A stretch of 64,000 nucleotides of DNA, taken from the NCBI RefSeq assembly GCF_032854445.1, contig NC_088295.1:89384644-89448643 (forward strand), in the 5' to 3' direction. The notes under the pieces were generated by a model, which worked only from the letters and a program-made list of their open reading frames with translations, ran no database searches and had not been told where the DNA came from. A program made the position numbers and the translations under genes. The DNA comes from Liolophura sinensis (taxonomy: Eukaryota; Mollusca; Polyplacophora; Chitonida; Chitonidae). Shown here in pieces: positions 1 to 11,221 of this stretch (position 1 is the stretch's first letter; every line of letters starts with the position of its first letter).

Positions 1-3000
1 CACGGGTATGTAAGCATTGAAAGGCAACCTTTTACCGGCGCCCATAACTGTGGGATGATAGCAGATTTAGTCATATGCTCACGTACTGTAAATATTTCCT
101 ATCCCCACAGGGAATAGAACAACGACAGTTTCTAAATCTGGAGTGTTAGAACTGTAGAAATCAGCTTTGGTACTTCCCGGCTCTTACATTTGAGTGGAAT
201 TGTGTCTGAACCATTGACAAATACTCTTATGGTATCCCCATGGCAATCACATACCATTCTTATATACCCTTCCATTTAATGACAAAGATTTTAGTGAATC
301 ATTATTTCTTTTAATCCCACGCATATGGTATGTTGGCTGAAGATCATGTTTATCGTTTGACAGTGTCAATAATAGGCACTGTCGCCAGAACCTTTCATTC
401 CCTTCCCCCTTTGGACATGTCGCGTTTAACCATTCCAGAAAACAGTGTAACTCAGTGCTTTGAGGTCCAAGCCAGGCTAACAAGTATTTAATATCTTGTC
501 ATAGGTTTATCCATTTATTTGATTGCTGTTTAAAGTAGTGCTTTAAGAATTTTCCACTTGGAAAAAAATCGTGCGGTTTTTATGGAAAGAGAAAGACGGA
601 CATCCCAGAATAGACAGAAACATATCTGACATACCTCCTACTGAAAGCTACTGCCAACCTACCATAAGAATTTGAATCTTCGACCTGAGAGAGCATCGCT
701 TGCACGCGAGCGCCCAAAACTTGTGTTTGAACTACATTCTATTCTCAAACAATTGAGTGATTTGTTCTTTGAATGTTTCAAACATACAAAGAACTGTTTC
801 CTGTGCTCATAAAGATTCTGAGACCTAAACACCTGCATATCTTTTCGAACACATTTCCATGTTTGTCGAACAGCAATTCCTTTCTCGATAACATCAATAC
901 ATCTAAATTCTTAAATCTAATAAGTTTCTGAGAACTGTAAGACAGTCTATGCTTCCCTAATGGCCGCTGCTTTGATAGAAGTATTGAGGCATGTCTTCTG
1001 ATAGTGACGCCGCTCCTCTAATGGCGCTGAGTGTCATGTCAACATCCTAAGGCAGAGGCTGAGAACCTCACAGCGATCATAGGAAGTCATGCAGAAGGAC
1101 AGCCTATATTACCTAAGCAGTCCATAGAATGAGCAGGAAACATGTTTTCTACACGCATTAGGCACACTTCGAAAGAAGCAGTGAAAAAAGTGTTGAAAAT
1201 GCCAGTGTTATGGTTGGGGAGTAGAACAGTATCTCACAACAACGAGGAAATGGAGACAGTTCTTCAAGATGCAGGATAGTTTAAATTCCACTATAGTCTG
1301 TTGAAAAATATCGGCCGATGATATAATAGGTTTATTGCTCACGTAACCAACTTTGAGAATTAGGCTAATTCTCATTTTGTACACCCCTTTGTGGACGAAA
1401 GTCCATTGCTTGGAAAACTCTGTAATATTTTACAGGTATTTAAAAACTGTTTAACTCAATTTGTTTCCGCGGCCGTCGAAATATTCCGCTTAGGATGGCG
1501 GTAGGAATTGACCCTGTGTAATCTATAAGATGTGTGATGTGGGACACAAGTGGCTAGAATTTGCCCAGACGTAACCAAACCTGTGACAGAAATGAGAACG
1601 TCTTCCAAACTCTTTTTTTGTCCATGGCCATTTCTGATGATATGACTGGCCTTTTATGGCAACCATTTGTGCTGCCGGCGCCTTTCGTCTAATTGGAAAC
1701 AAATCATTACAACAATAAAGCTGTCAGCAGTGTTACGGCGTTCTCCTTGCTCTGCCCGTTCGCCTGATGTGGACCGTATTATGTCCTGACACGGGCTAGT
1801 CTCTCTCGCTATGCATCACTCCAGGCCACCAGTAATTAGTCAAATTTGCAGTCGTCGTTTGCTTGTAGCGTGAAAATAGATAAAACAAGAGTATTACTCT
1901 TTAGGAATCTTCCATAAACCCTATGATTGTTAGTTCCGTTGGGATGGCGTGTTGCGCAATTCTCACCTCAGACATGTTGATGGATAAAAGACCCAGAATG
2001 ATTTATCACCCACCATTATTACTTTATTAATCGTATGTTCTACAGACACCTGCTCACAATATCCATCTCCTTTAAGAGAACTGTAAAACAAATTGTTCCA
2101 GTCTCCCCACTTATTCATTTCTTGTTTTTTCTGCTTTATTTCTTGTAATTCAATACTTTAATAAGATAAGTCTTGTCAATGTATACGTCCGTATCTTTCA
2201 TGTTGTCGCTACATTGCATCTTTGTGATATTAGCAAAGTACACACATTTAGAGCCTGACTGGCTTGAGAAAGGTTAATCTGCGTGGCAGTCACGTTTGTG
2301 TTTGGAGCCTAACGGCTTTGTTAGATATAACGGTCTATATACTTTATCATGAAGTTATCACAGTATCACGCACTTTCAAACGTGCAGGTGAAAACGTAAA
2401 GTATACCGACTCATAAACCAGAGAAATTAGTGTGAATTGTCTCAACTCTTCTAACGTTGTAACTGGACCTAATTTGCAAGGCAAGTATTCATATTGTCAT
2501 GTACGTGGTTTATCAAATGTACGAACTTGTCGACAGGGACAGGATTCATGGATCGAGTGACCATTTGCGTGACCAAGTATTAAGTCACTTCTGCTCTCTT
2601 GGAGAAGTCTGGTTTATTAAAGTCAGTCGGTGACCCAAACACCACTGGAAACCAGCCACGTTTCAGGCAAATTGCAGCGAAAAACACAACGCTAACCGGA
2701 ATTTATGCAAGCGGAAAATAATCCTTATCTAGTGAGGCAAATGACGAGGGAAATGTTGACCAGGGACACGCACCTGTCCATGGGTAGCCTCACTGGTGTA
2801 CATAGTCTGAAAAGGACAAGCCTTGTTATTGGGAGCACAGCCCTTATCCTGTTTGGGTTAATGACATTTACTGCACGTTCTATGCTCATTTGTTACCTTG
2901 ACGGTTATGGTGGAGGATAAGCATTCTGTCTAAGGGACTATAGGGACAGATAGAGTAGTGAAACCAAGGAACATTGGCTATGCCAGACACCAAGCAGCTT

Positions 3001-3729
3001 TATAGCGCCCACAACGCCACTCATTTGTGTAATAATCCCCCGATAATCCTTTCACCATGGCAACAGCTGTGTTAAATCACCCAGATTTGCCGCCAGAATC
3101 GGAAGGAGTTATTAAGCACGGAAAATTCATACTTCCCGGGCTAGGCAAAAGACTAGGGCAATTGCTATCCGTGAGCTGGACTGCACAGACTGTCCCAACA
3201 CACCGCGCGCTATTTTCAGATGAGTGATAAGTTCAGAAAACTTGAATAAGAGGCAAACAAATAATTATATACAAATCACAGCACTTGTCCTGCTTTTCCA
3301 ATAACATACTTATTATCTTATTCTTATTAAATATTCGTAGGAATTTGCCAGAAATACACTTTAAACGATGCTATTTTTCGCTATGCTATTATATTAAAAG
3401 ATGAGGTACATCGTCACCACTGTATATGTAAGATGAGAAAAGCATGATATTTCGTGACATGTACAAGCATTTAATCAGTTGGAGAAGATCATTGTCTTTT
3501 CGTTTGATAAAATCGAAACAATTTTGTCACACTGAACATATCTGTAAAAGAAGCCACTTTATCCTGTATCATCTTAAGGAAGTACTGTGTTGCTGCGTGG
3601 ATGAGTGTAGTCCGTACTGTTTAAGATTAGTGTAAAACAAGAGTCCGAATGAAGAATTCCCTTGTGCCCTCAATCCCTGTTCCCAAGCCATCAGAGGAAG
3701 TTAAAGATGATGGCTTGCGATTGAGCAGG
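1..3729. other. Non-coding stretch, no supported gene
   Basis: I see no recognisable gene, RNA gene or repeat here. The longest frame starting with ATG is 71 codons at 2705-2920 (+), with a hydrophobic stretch near its C-terminus, but it matches nothing I know and has no supporting splice signals. The DNA is AT-rich and stop-dense in all frames, as expected of intergenic or intronic animal DNA. Confidence 0.6.
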
Positions 3730-4885
3730 GATTGGGAGTGTAAGGCTACTCAACACACAGTCCACTGAGAATGATGACTAGTGTCGAGTCGGAGATTGGG
3801 AGTGTAAGGCTTGTCAGCACAGATCACTGGCAAATAATGACAAGCGACATAATGGGTATTGAGAGTGTAAGGGTTGTCAGCACACAGTCCACTGAGAATG
3901 ATGACCAGCGTCATATCGGGGATTGGGAGTGTTAGGGTTGTCAGCACAGTCCACTTGCAAATAATGACGAGCGACATATCGGGGATTGGGAGTGTAAGGG
4001 TTGCCAGCACACAGTCCACTGAGAATGATGACGAGCGTCATATCAGGGATGGGGAGTGTAAGGGTTGTCAGCACAGTCCACTGGCAAATAATGACAAGCG
4101 ACATATTGGGGATTGGGAGTGTAAGGGTTGTCAGCACACAGTCCACTGTGGATGATGACCAGCGTCATATCGGGGATTGGGAGTGTAAGGGTTGTCAGCA
4201 CACAGTCCACTGAGAATGATGACTACCTTCATCTCGGAGACTGGGAGTGTAAGGTTTATTAACACAGTCCACTGAGAAGGTGACTAGCGACAGACCAGGG
4301 ATTTTTTTTGGGGGGGGGGGGCGGGGGGGGGGGTATGAGACTTGTCACAACACAGAGTCCACAGAGAATGATGACTAGCGACAGACCAGCGATTGGAAGT
4401 GTAAGGCTTGTCAACACGGAAAATAATGACGAGAGACACACCAGCGATTGGAAGTGTAAGGCTTGTCAACACGGAGTCAACAGAAAATGATGACGAGAGA
4501 CATATTGGGGATTGGGAGTGTAAGGGTTATCAGCACACAGTCCACTGAGAATGATGACTACCTACATATCGGAGATTGGGAGTGTAAGGTTTATTAACAC
4601 AGTCCACAGAGAATGATGACTAGCGACAGACCAGCGATTGGAAGTGTAAGGCTTGTCAACACAAAGTCCACTGAAAATGATGACGAGAGACAGACCAGCG
4701 ATTGAAAGTGTAAGGCTTGTCTACACGGAGTCCACAGAAAATGATGACGAGACAGAGCAGCGATTGGAAGTGTAAGGCTTGTCAACACGGAGTCCACAGA
4801 AAATGATGACGAGACACAGAGCAGCGATTGGAAGTGTAAGGCTTGTCAACACGGAGTCAACAGAAAATGATGACGAAAGGCAGAC
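3730..4885. repeat. Minisatellite array, 63/64-bp units
   Basis: A tandem array of about 18 units built round GATTGGGAGTGTAAGG followed by TTGTCAGCACA, CAGTCCACTGA and AATGATGACNAGCG. In the left half (about 3800-4200) two unit types partly alternate: one reads CACACAGTCCACTGAGAATGATGA, the other CACAGTCCACTGGCAAATAATGA. This gives a roughly 127-bp higher-order period. The right half (about 4340-4885) uses a third variant with GGAGTCCACAGAAAATGATGACGAGA and GATTGGAAGTGTAAGGCTTGTCAACA. Because 63 is a multiple of three, frames stay open on both strands across several units and give false proteins of about 90 residues. The array is interrupted at 4302-4333 by a T/G tract. No flanking gene is evident. 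Confidence 0.95.
4302..4333. repeat. T8-G12-C-G11 homopolymer tract inside the minisatellite
   Basis: Eight T are followed by twelve G, one C and eleven G. It replaces part of a repeat unit within the array. The G-run could form a G-quadruplex on the plus strand. Lengths of such runs are error-prone in sequencing, so the exact count is uncertain. Confidence 0.9.
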
Positions 4886-5100
4886 CAATGACCATTCTTG
4901 CTGAGTATGCCATCATAGCAAATTAGCTGACAACAGATAAAAGCCTGAGACCAGCAGACAGAGGCTCTACACATGAAACATTCAGACCAATACTGCGTTT
5001 AGATTGTAAATTGTTATTTTAGAATTTTGTCATCATTTAGAAAAATTGAGAAAACGTATCATCTCTGAACCACACTTTGGTCAGATTGAAACACTTGTAT

Positions 5101-5363
5101 ATTTACTTATTTACTTGATTGCTGTTTTACGCTGTACTCAAAAATATTTCATGCGACGGCAGCCAACATTATGATGGGAGAAAACCGGGCAGAGCTCGGG
5201 GGAAAATCCACGATCATCCGAAGGTTGCTGGAGACCTTCCCACGTACGGCCGGGGAGGAAGCCAACATGAGCTGGATTTGAACTAACAGCGACAGCATTG
5301 ATGAGAGGCTTCTGGGCAATTGGGCCGCGCTGACATGCTAACCACCTCGACCACTGAGGCCCC
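5101..5363 (-). mobile_element. tRNA-derived SINE, family A (near full length)
   Basis: Read on the minus strand, the element starts GGGGCCTCAGTGGTCGAGG and continues GTGGTTAGCATGTC. This resembles the A-box half of a tRNA of the Ser/Leu type. A B-box-like GTTCAAATCC lies about 65 bases further on. The body then matches the copies at 7100, 19695, 48726 and 53297: AGCCAACATGAGCTGG boundary, CCGTACGTGGGAAGGTC, CGGGCAGAGC equivalents, and the internal domain ending TTGAGTACAGCGTAAAACAGC. It finishes in a degenerate (AAAT)n tail (plus strand 5101-5115). It is the only copy here with the whole tRNA-like head. It is somewhat diverged, and no clear target-site duplication is visible, so it is probably an older insertion. 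It carries no protein gene and depends on LINE machinery, as SINEs generally do. Confidence 0.85.
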
Positions 5364-7099
5364 AACTGTATGAAGATATATTGGCCAAGCAATTCTAGTA
5401 CAGCCAATTTTTATTATGTAAAACATAGCTTAATAATGTTTCTGTTTTGTTACAAAGTGTCATAAATGGTGGAATTCGGCTTGATTTAATTACACTTACA
5501 TGCATCAGTGATAATACTAGATATGATGCGCACAGTCGTCCGCGATATTTGTGGCTCTGCTACAGTTACTTATCCGTCTCCCACTCTCTCCACGCTATAC
5601 CGCCGGAGCCTCTGTTAGTATTCATTAAAGACGGTCTCGTTTTATCGGAAATCTGGTGGCCGAGTATTAATACACTTTAGATTAACGCGGTTTTGTCCTG
5701 ACGGGAATGAATCCCCAACTTATCAGGTTGTCAGGTAGAGATCTCGATGACCAGTGTGTCGTCTCCATCAAGCATGTGTTAACCTGACGCCTGTAGTAAG
5801 CGCCTTGACTAATAAGGGCGCGGACTGAATAAATGTATTCCTTGTCGGCGTATCTTGCGCGTTAAATTTTGACACCGTACATATTGATGTCTATCGATGT
5901 GTGCAATCAACGGGAAAACTATTCCCATTTGATTAAATTTTTATCCAAACGGTTTAGTTCTTTACTTTACAGGGTTACATATATTTCTTCCATCTGCACA
6001 TCTCCGTCTGTGGCCCAGATCTTTAGTCTCACTGTACACGAAGGACTGACCAATTCAAAAGAGCTTAATGTTAAAACGTTGAGATAAATGTATATGTACC
6101 ACTTACAGCAGTGGTTTTCAATCATAAAAGTTTGCAAAGTTCAGCCGGGGGGAAGAGGTGACGAAGAAGACGCCGTAGAAATCATGGATTGGGAAATCGT
6201 GGATGTTAACGCAGAGTTGTCCGATGAAGTTAATATTCAGTTCATCTCTATAGGGCCCACCATTCTTGTGCACTTCTGAATGTTTTAGAGACGGTCTTGT
6301 GGGTATATTAGTACATATGTATCAATATGGAAAGCTCGTCAGTATGGTTTTCATCTTAATAATACTGATAGGCCTAACTAAAGCATGAATCCGAATCCAC
6401 TGCATCTCAGCTACAAATCATATAGCCTCACTGTGACCTTACTTGCCCGATGTTTGAATAATGCTAAGATAACAATGGGCTATGGAGACATTTTTGTGAA
6501 AGAGGGTGTTGTGCTTTAGGCTTTGTGTCGCTATGGTAACTATTAGCAGCCATGGCATCATGTTGATAGTGCAGCTTTAAATGTGAGCTTAGGTCAAGAA
6601 AGTTCTGGAGAAGTGGGTGTTGTATCTTATGTATTATGTTTCCACAGAAGTAAAAACGATCTCAGACAAAGTTGTTTCTTTTTTTAATGATCATTGATAC
6701 TGCAAGAATTTTGATATATGTTAAGGTGACCAGTTTTATAGGTGAAGCAAATCTTAGTAAACTACCGACGTTTTGTAACTTACTGACAAACCTTCCCAAG
6801 TGTTACATTCATAGCTACATGCTATATTGTTGACAGTAGACCTCTTATTTTCACCAAGAACCTGGTGACATTGGGAGTGGGATAATCCAGGCATTCCCTG
6901 TGTAAGACCGTCGTTGCGTCATCGTGGGCCATTAGTAAAGAGTGGCGCACTTTATCATTTTACCAAATTCTGCTTTCTAATAGCACACTTTGACAATTCT
7001 AGCTTCTTGGTGTGCAAGTTGCCAATTCAAGTATCTCTGTGTACACAGTGCAAAGACAAAGCACACCGAGTTTAGCCTTAGAAGGTGGTCTGCAGATAG
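5364..7099. other. Non-coding stretch, no supported gene
   Basis: Reading frames here do not exceed 77 codons and none has recognisable content. No repeat stands out by eye. Confidence 0.55.
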
Positions 7100-7291
7100 G
7101 ATTTATTTCATTGGTTGTTTACGCCGTACTCAAGAACTTATACCACAGTGCCAAGCACTATGGTGGGGGGAAACCGGGCAGAGCCCGGCGGCATCTCCCA
7201 CTTAGGACGGCAGGGGAAGCCAGCATGAGCTGGACTTGAACTCACAGCGACCGCATTGGTAAGAGGCTCCTGGTTCATTGCGCCGCGCTGG
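7100..7291 (-). mobile_element. SINE family A, 5'-truncated copy
   Basis: Same family as at 5101. The minus-strand sequence begins just inside the tRNA-like head (GCGCGGCGCAATGAACCAGG equivalent), keeps the B-box-like GAGTTCAAGTCC, and ends with the conserved TTGAGTACGGCGTAAACAACC block and a short ATTTATTT-type tail on the plus strand at 7100. Part of the middle (the pair of lines after GGGCAGAGCCCGG) is shortened relative to the 19.7-kb copy, giving a small internal deletion. Confidence 0.85.
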
Positions 7292-7492
7292 TGTATGCAG
7301 ATATGAGATTTCCTCATTACCATATACATTAGATGAACATGCGCTGACATCGAATCCATAGATATATGTCAACGACTATTGTGAGATGTACCTCGAACAG
7401 TGGTTAATTGTTTCGTTGGTCAGGCAGCGATGTGCTGGCCGAAATGAGCTCTTCAAGACGTCTGGAGATGACCGCCGGTTCGACACAGAGCA

Positions 7493-7867
7493 TTAATCAC
7501 GCCTTGCTGCCCACATAAACTCAGTCCGGACTCTAATCCTTCGCCAGGCAAATGGATTCATGGGGCTACCTGATGAAATTTTAATGCGGCCTGTGAAGCT
7601 GGACAGAATCACTAATACTTGCATTAAAGTTTTTCCTCCACAGAGCGAAAGACCGGGGTGCATCCTGGCGTTATGATCGTGTCCACGCAGTCCGTTAATC
7701 AGACACAACAATAGACTAATAAGCGCGGTAATGTCGTAACAGACGTAACATAAATCTTTAAATGGTAGGTTTGTAGGGCGCCTGGCTGATCGCACTGAAA
7801 GGCCTTCAGGAACAGAAATTAAGGGAGTGTCAGTGTACAGGTTAGACAAAGCTATATCCTGTATCAT
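7493..7867 (-). other. 124-codon open reading frame, unrecognised
   Basis: This is the joint-longest uninterrupted ATG-started frame in the window outside repeats and the gap. It has a central hydrophobic stretch (about residues 43-62, ending LLLCLINGL) and an Arg-rich C-terminus. No domain or motif is recognised, and the codon content gives no clear coding signal by eye. In 64 kb of AT-rich DNA one or two such frames are expected by chance. It could be a lineage-specific gene or noise; I favour noise. Confidence 0.15.
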
Positions 7868-10800
7868 TTATATTGCTTGTATCAGAATATTTTGTAATAT
7901 CTCTCACTCCCACAGCATGTTAGGGAGGAAGGCGTCCTTTGTTGCTTTAGGTATGTGTTCTTGAGGGTCACATGTGTTCTGCGTTCAGCAGGAACAGTGA
8001 TGATTAAGTCTCAGGTTTCATCAAAGTGTGCCATGATTTATTTAGCGCGGCGTGCACAGGAAACGAACCTAAAAGCCTCACACAACCGTTATTAATGGCA
8101 AACGCCGAGAAATATAATATAGTAGATATATGTGGGGAATTATTTGATTCCGCCTTCATTACAGCCACCATCAAGAAAATACTCATCCCACCAAAGGCGC
8201 CAGTTCCACAATTAGCGCTGATCTTTGCTTTGTGGGCATTTTTAAATTAAATCGGAATAAAATATTGCGAGGTGGACCAGTGGCGCTTCTTGTACTCGTT
8301 AGAGACTCGTATATTTATGACAGCACACTCACAACCCTCATGCACGAACTTCTCAGACAGGCAGGCAGACAGGGAAGAAAGGGAGCAGGCAATGTGGATT
8401 TTGATGATAAATGGTTCTCTCTTTTTCTTTTCAATTGTCTCCCTTTTGATGGATTTAGAGTGAGGCATAGGTCATCAATAAAGGGATATTGAAATAGTTC
8501 CTAGCGGATTTGTCATAATAACAAACGTGTAAGACAGACAAACGTGACATATTTCCGTCTGTTTACACGAAACCGTATATATCATATACGATATATGTAT
8601 ACGATGGAATACATCGTTGTGTAAATCGACAACAAACAGATAGAGCAATCAGCCATATCCGACCACAAACAACGCAAGACCAAGCCCCATTTGTTAACCT
8701 GCTGTGTTAGCCGTCACTTTACACACGTGGGAGAAGTCAGGATCTATTACAATGTCTTACATGTACGTCATTTTGACTGCACTCTTCCAACGTAATACCG
8801 TGAACTTTATTCATGGAACTGTGCTGGTAACGTTAGTTTCCGATATATTGGACAAATATATAACCATCTGAAAAGGGGATGAATCACACTTTTATTTTAC
8901 CCCCTCCTATAAAAGAATAAATAAAAGAATAATAATAATAATAAAATATATTGAAAGTAGGTGTAACAAATTCAGATCCTTAAAATTTTGTTAGCAAATT
9001 TTCCTAAACTTGTGTACATTTTCAGTGCAGTTCTCAGATGTCAACCGAGCTTAGTTATTTGTTCATCTGCTGAGGAGTAATTCTTCATCCTTTCCTTTTA
9101 ACTTATATTGTTAATCGTTGTCATGTCGTTAATTCTAATGTATTTCTGGGGTAGGATAAGAAGGCACCTATCACACGGACAAGCGATTTAGATCAAAATG
9201 AAATATGCGAGAAAACCCTGTGTGGTGTAAAGTGTACGTTTGGACTGGGTTTGTGCGCTCTACAAGGCTGTGTATCCAAACAACACCTGATGGAACGGGG
9301 TCTAGGAATTACCTATCTAAACGTTTCCGTGTACGCAACACTCAACGGCAAGCCTTCAGTGGATGCCCGTTTGTCTGACAATAATACAATTTGTAAAAAA
9401 TGACTCTTTGTTGTTTACCCTTATGGAAGGTAACAATAAGTCTTTGTATACATTGCCATAGCAACTAGACACTCCGTGGTTTAGAAGCGTCTACATATTG
9501 TTGAAGTAAGCAAACACTAAATCCATGCAGCGCCACGAAAAATTGATTGTCCCGGTGATGTCTATGGCTGGGAGAGATACAAACACTGTCACAAGTTCAA
9601 TGTGTTAATGAACCTGGAGTGTCGGGGCGAGAGTCAGAGTGAAACAAGCCTAAGCACCTCTTTACACAGTTTTAGGTTTCAGCCTAAAATTTTAATTTAA
9701 TTGAAGTTTTGAAATATATACAATTTGAATAAAATTTGGCCCTAATTCTGTGATTTGCTAATACAGTTTCACTCACGTTTAAATATCCAGATTTAAATAT
9801 TTTGTGTTGCAAAGAAGATTAAAATTTGGACTTCTTCCCAAAATGGCTTTGTGAAGAAGCTCAAGGTCTCTTTAGAAAATTGTGTTGTCGTCACTACGTC
9901 ACTTTTGAAAAATAAATACAAGGTAATATAAAGAGTTATCACATGATGGGTTGTTGTCGGTATTGCGTGCGTCACAACAATGTCAGTTTAAAGTTGTGTC
10001 AAACCACCTTAGTCGCTCGATAGGTGAGGATGTGAAAAAATACTAGCGTTGGTAATACTAGCTTATAATACGGACTGTCTGGCTCTTTGTAGTAATATGC
10101 TTGAATAAGGTAAAAAGGAGGAGGTCATATATTAGACGGTAGAACGTAAGTTATTATCCTGAGAGACTGCTCGCTCAGACGGCCACAATCAAGCACTGAT
10201 GGCCATTCTATAAGGTTATAAATGGCCGATGGAAGGTGCCTGCCATCACATCTGTCCACGGGAGGCTTTGTCGTTTACTGTCATCAATCCACCACAGCCA
10301 AAACGGACAGGTGTAGCCTCGGGGCCAACACAGCCAAAGAACAAACGTCAACGTAAACGAACACGCTTGTCTATAGAATAGTGCTTAATACACTCGCGAA
10401 ATTCAACACGCGGGCCAGATTCAGATGGGTCCTTTTGTAGAAATTTGAGATTAGTAATGAAGTTTTAGTACAGAGCTAACATATAGTTCTTAGTGACTCC
10501 ATATATCTAATGGGCAATTTGCAATGCGCCCGCATTCTCCACGTTCTCGCTATTGAGGCTCCACTTTTGACCTTGCCTAAATAAGGTCCACACCAATGCA
10601 TAATCAAATAAAGCTTCATCAAGATTAACATAATCAACAGCCCACTCTAATTGCATTTTCAAGCTAGAAACCTATCATATATATCGCCACACGACTGTTC
10701 ATTAACTTTTGATTTTGAAAAAAGTTCTCTTGTGTCTAACGTTCACACCCAAGCAAGATATACGTTATCGCGTCTAAGCTTGCTAAACAGAAGATTGCTA

Positions 10801-10985
10801 TTTGACTGTAAATGCTTGTTATTTAAGTGTTGATGCTTGCCAGTGGACTGTAGATTCTAATGAAACTTGTTCTCTGTACAACACATTGACAAGCTGACTT
10901 ATCATTCAAGTATTCATACCACTGACAGAAAAGTGTGATTTACCATATATAGGCTATGAAACAACGTGTCAGGCACTTTTTGACT
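7868..10985. other. Non-coding stretch with a small AAT-rich simple repeat
   Basis: No gene is recognised. A short A-rich microsatellite with (AAT)n lies at about 8911-8950. A small near-palindrome of TATA/CGTAT elements lies at about 8573-8604 and could fold into a short hairpin. Nothing else stands out. Confidence 0.55.
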
Positions 10986-10997
10986 TATTTAGTTAAA

Positions 10998-11220
10998 ACG
11001 ATGTTATCGCAGTGGTCAATCATTTTTTACCCAAGTCACAGGTTAGAATCCAGCTCTGGTTTAGGTACCTCGTTGAGTAAGGTGGTTTGTTCTGGACACG
11101 CCGGATTTCTTAATCCTGATCTCCGTAGAATATTTGAAATACTAGAAACAACTCGGTTTTGGTGGATAAGTGGAATACCATATTCTGGTAAAGAAACAAA
11201 AAAATATTTATTTATTTGGA
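10998..11220 (+). mobile_element. Degenerate tRNA-derived SINE (different family from A and B)
   Basis: An A-box-like TTATCGCAGTGG (about 11004-11015) is followed 37 bases later by a B-box-like GGTTAGAATCC (11041-11051); each is one base from the tRNA-gene consensus at the key positions. About 165 bases of unique body follow, and the element ends in an A/T-rich tail AAAAAAATATTTATTTATTT (to about 11218). This order and spacing is that of a tRNA-derived SINE. The element lacks the GTTTTACGCCGTACTCAA domain of the other SINEs in this window. No target-site duplication is evident. A 109-codon frame at 10956-11285 runs through it and is most likely incidental. Confidence 0.5.
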
Positions 11221-11221
11221 A

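Noticed and set aside
3750-4213. Overlapping frames on both strands across the 63/64-bp array
   Set aside because: Open on both strands at once, as expected from a repeat unit near a multiple of three; not evidence of coding.
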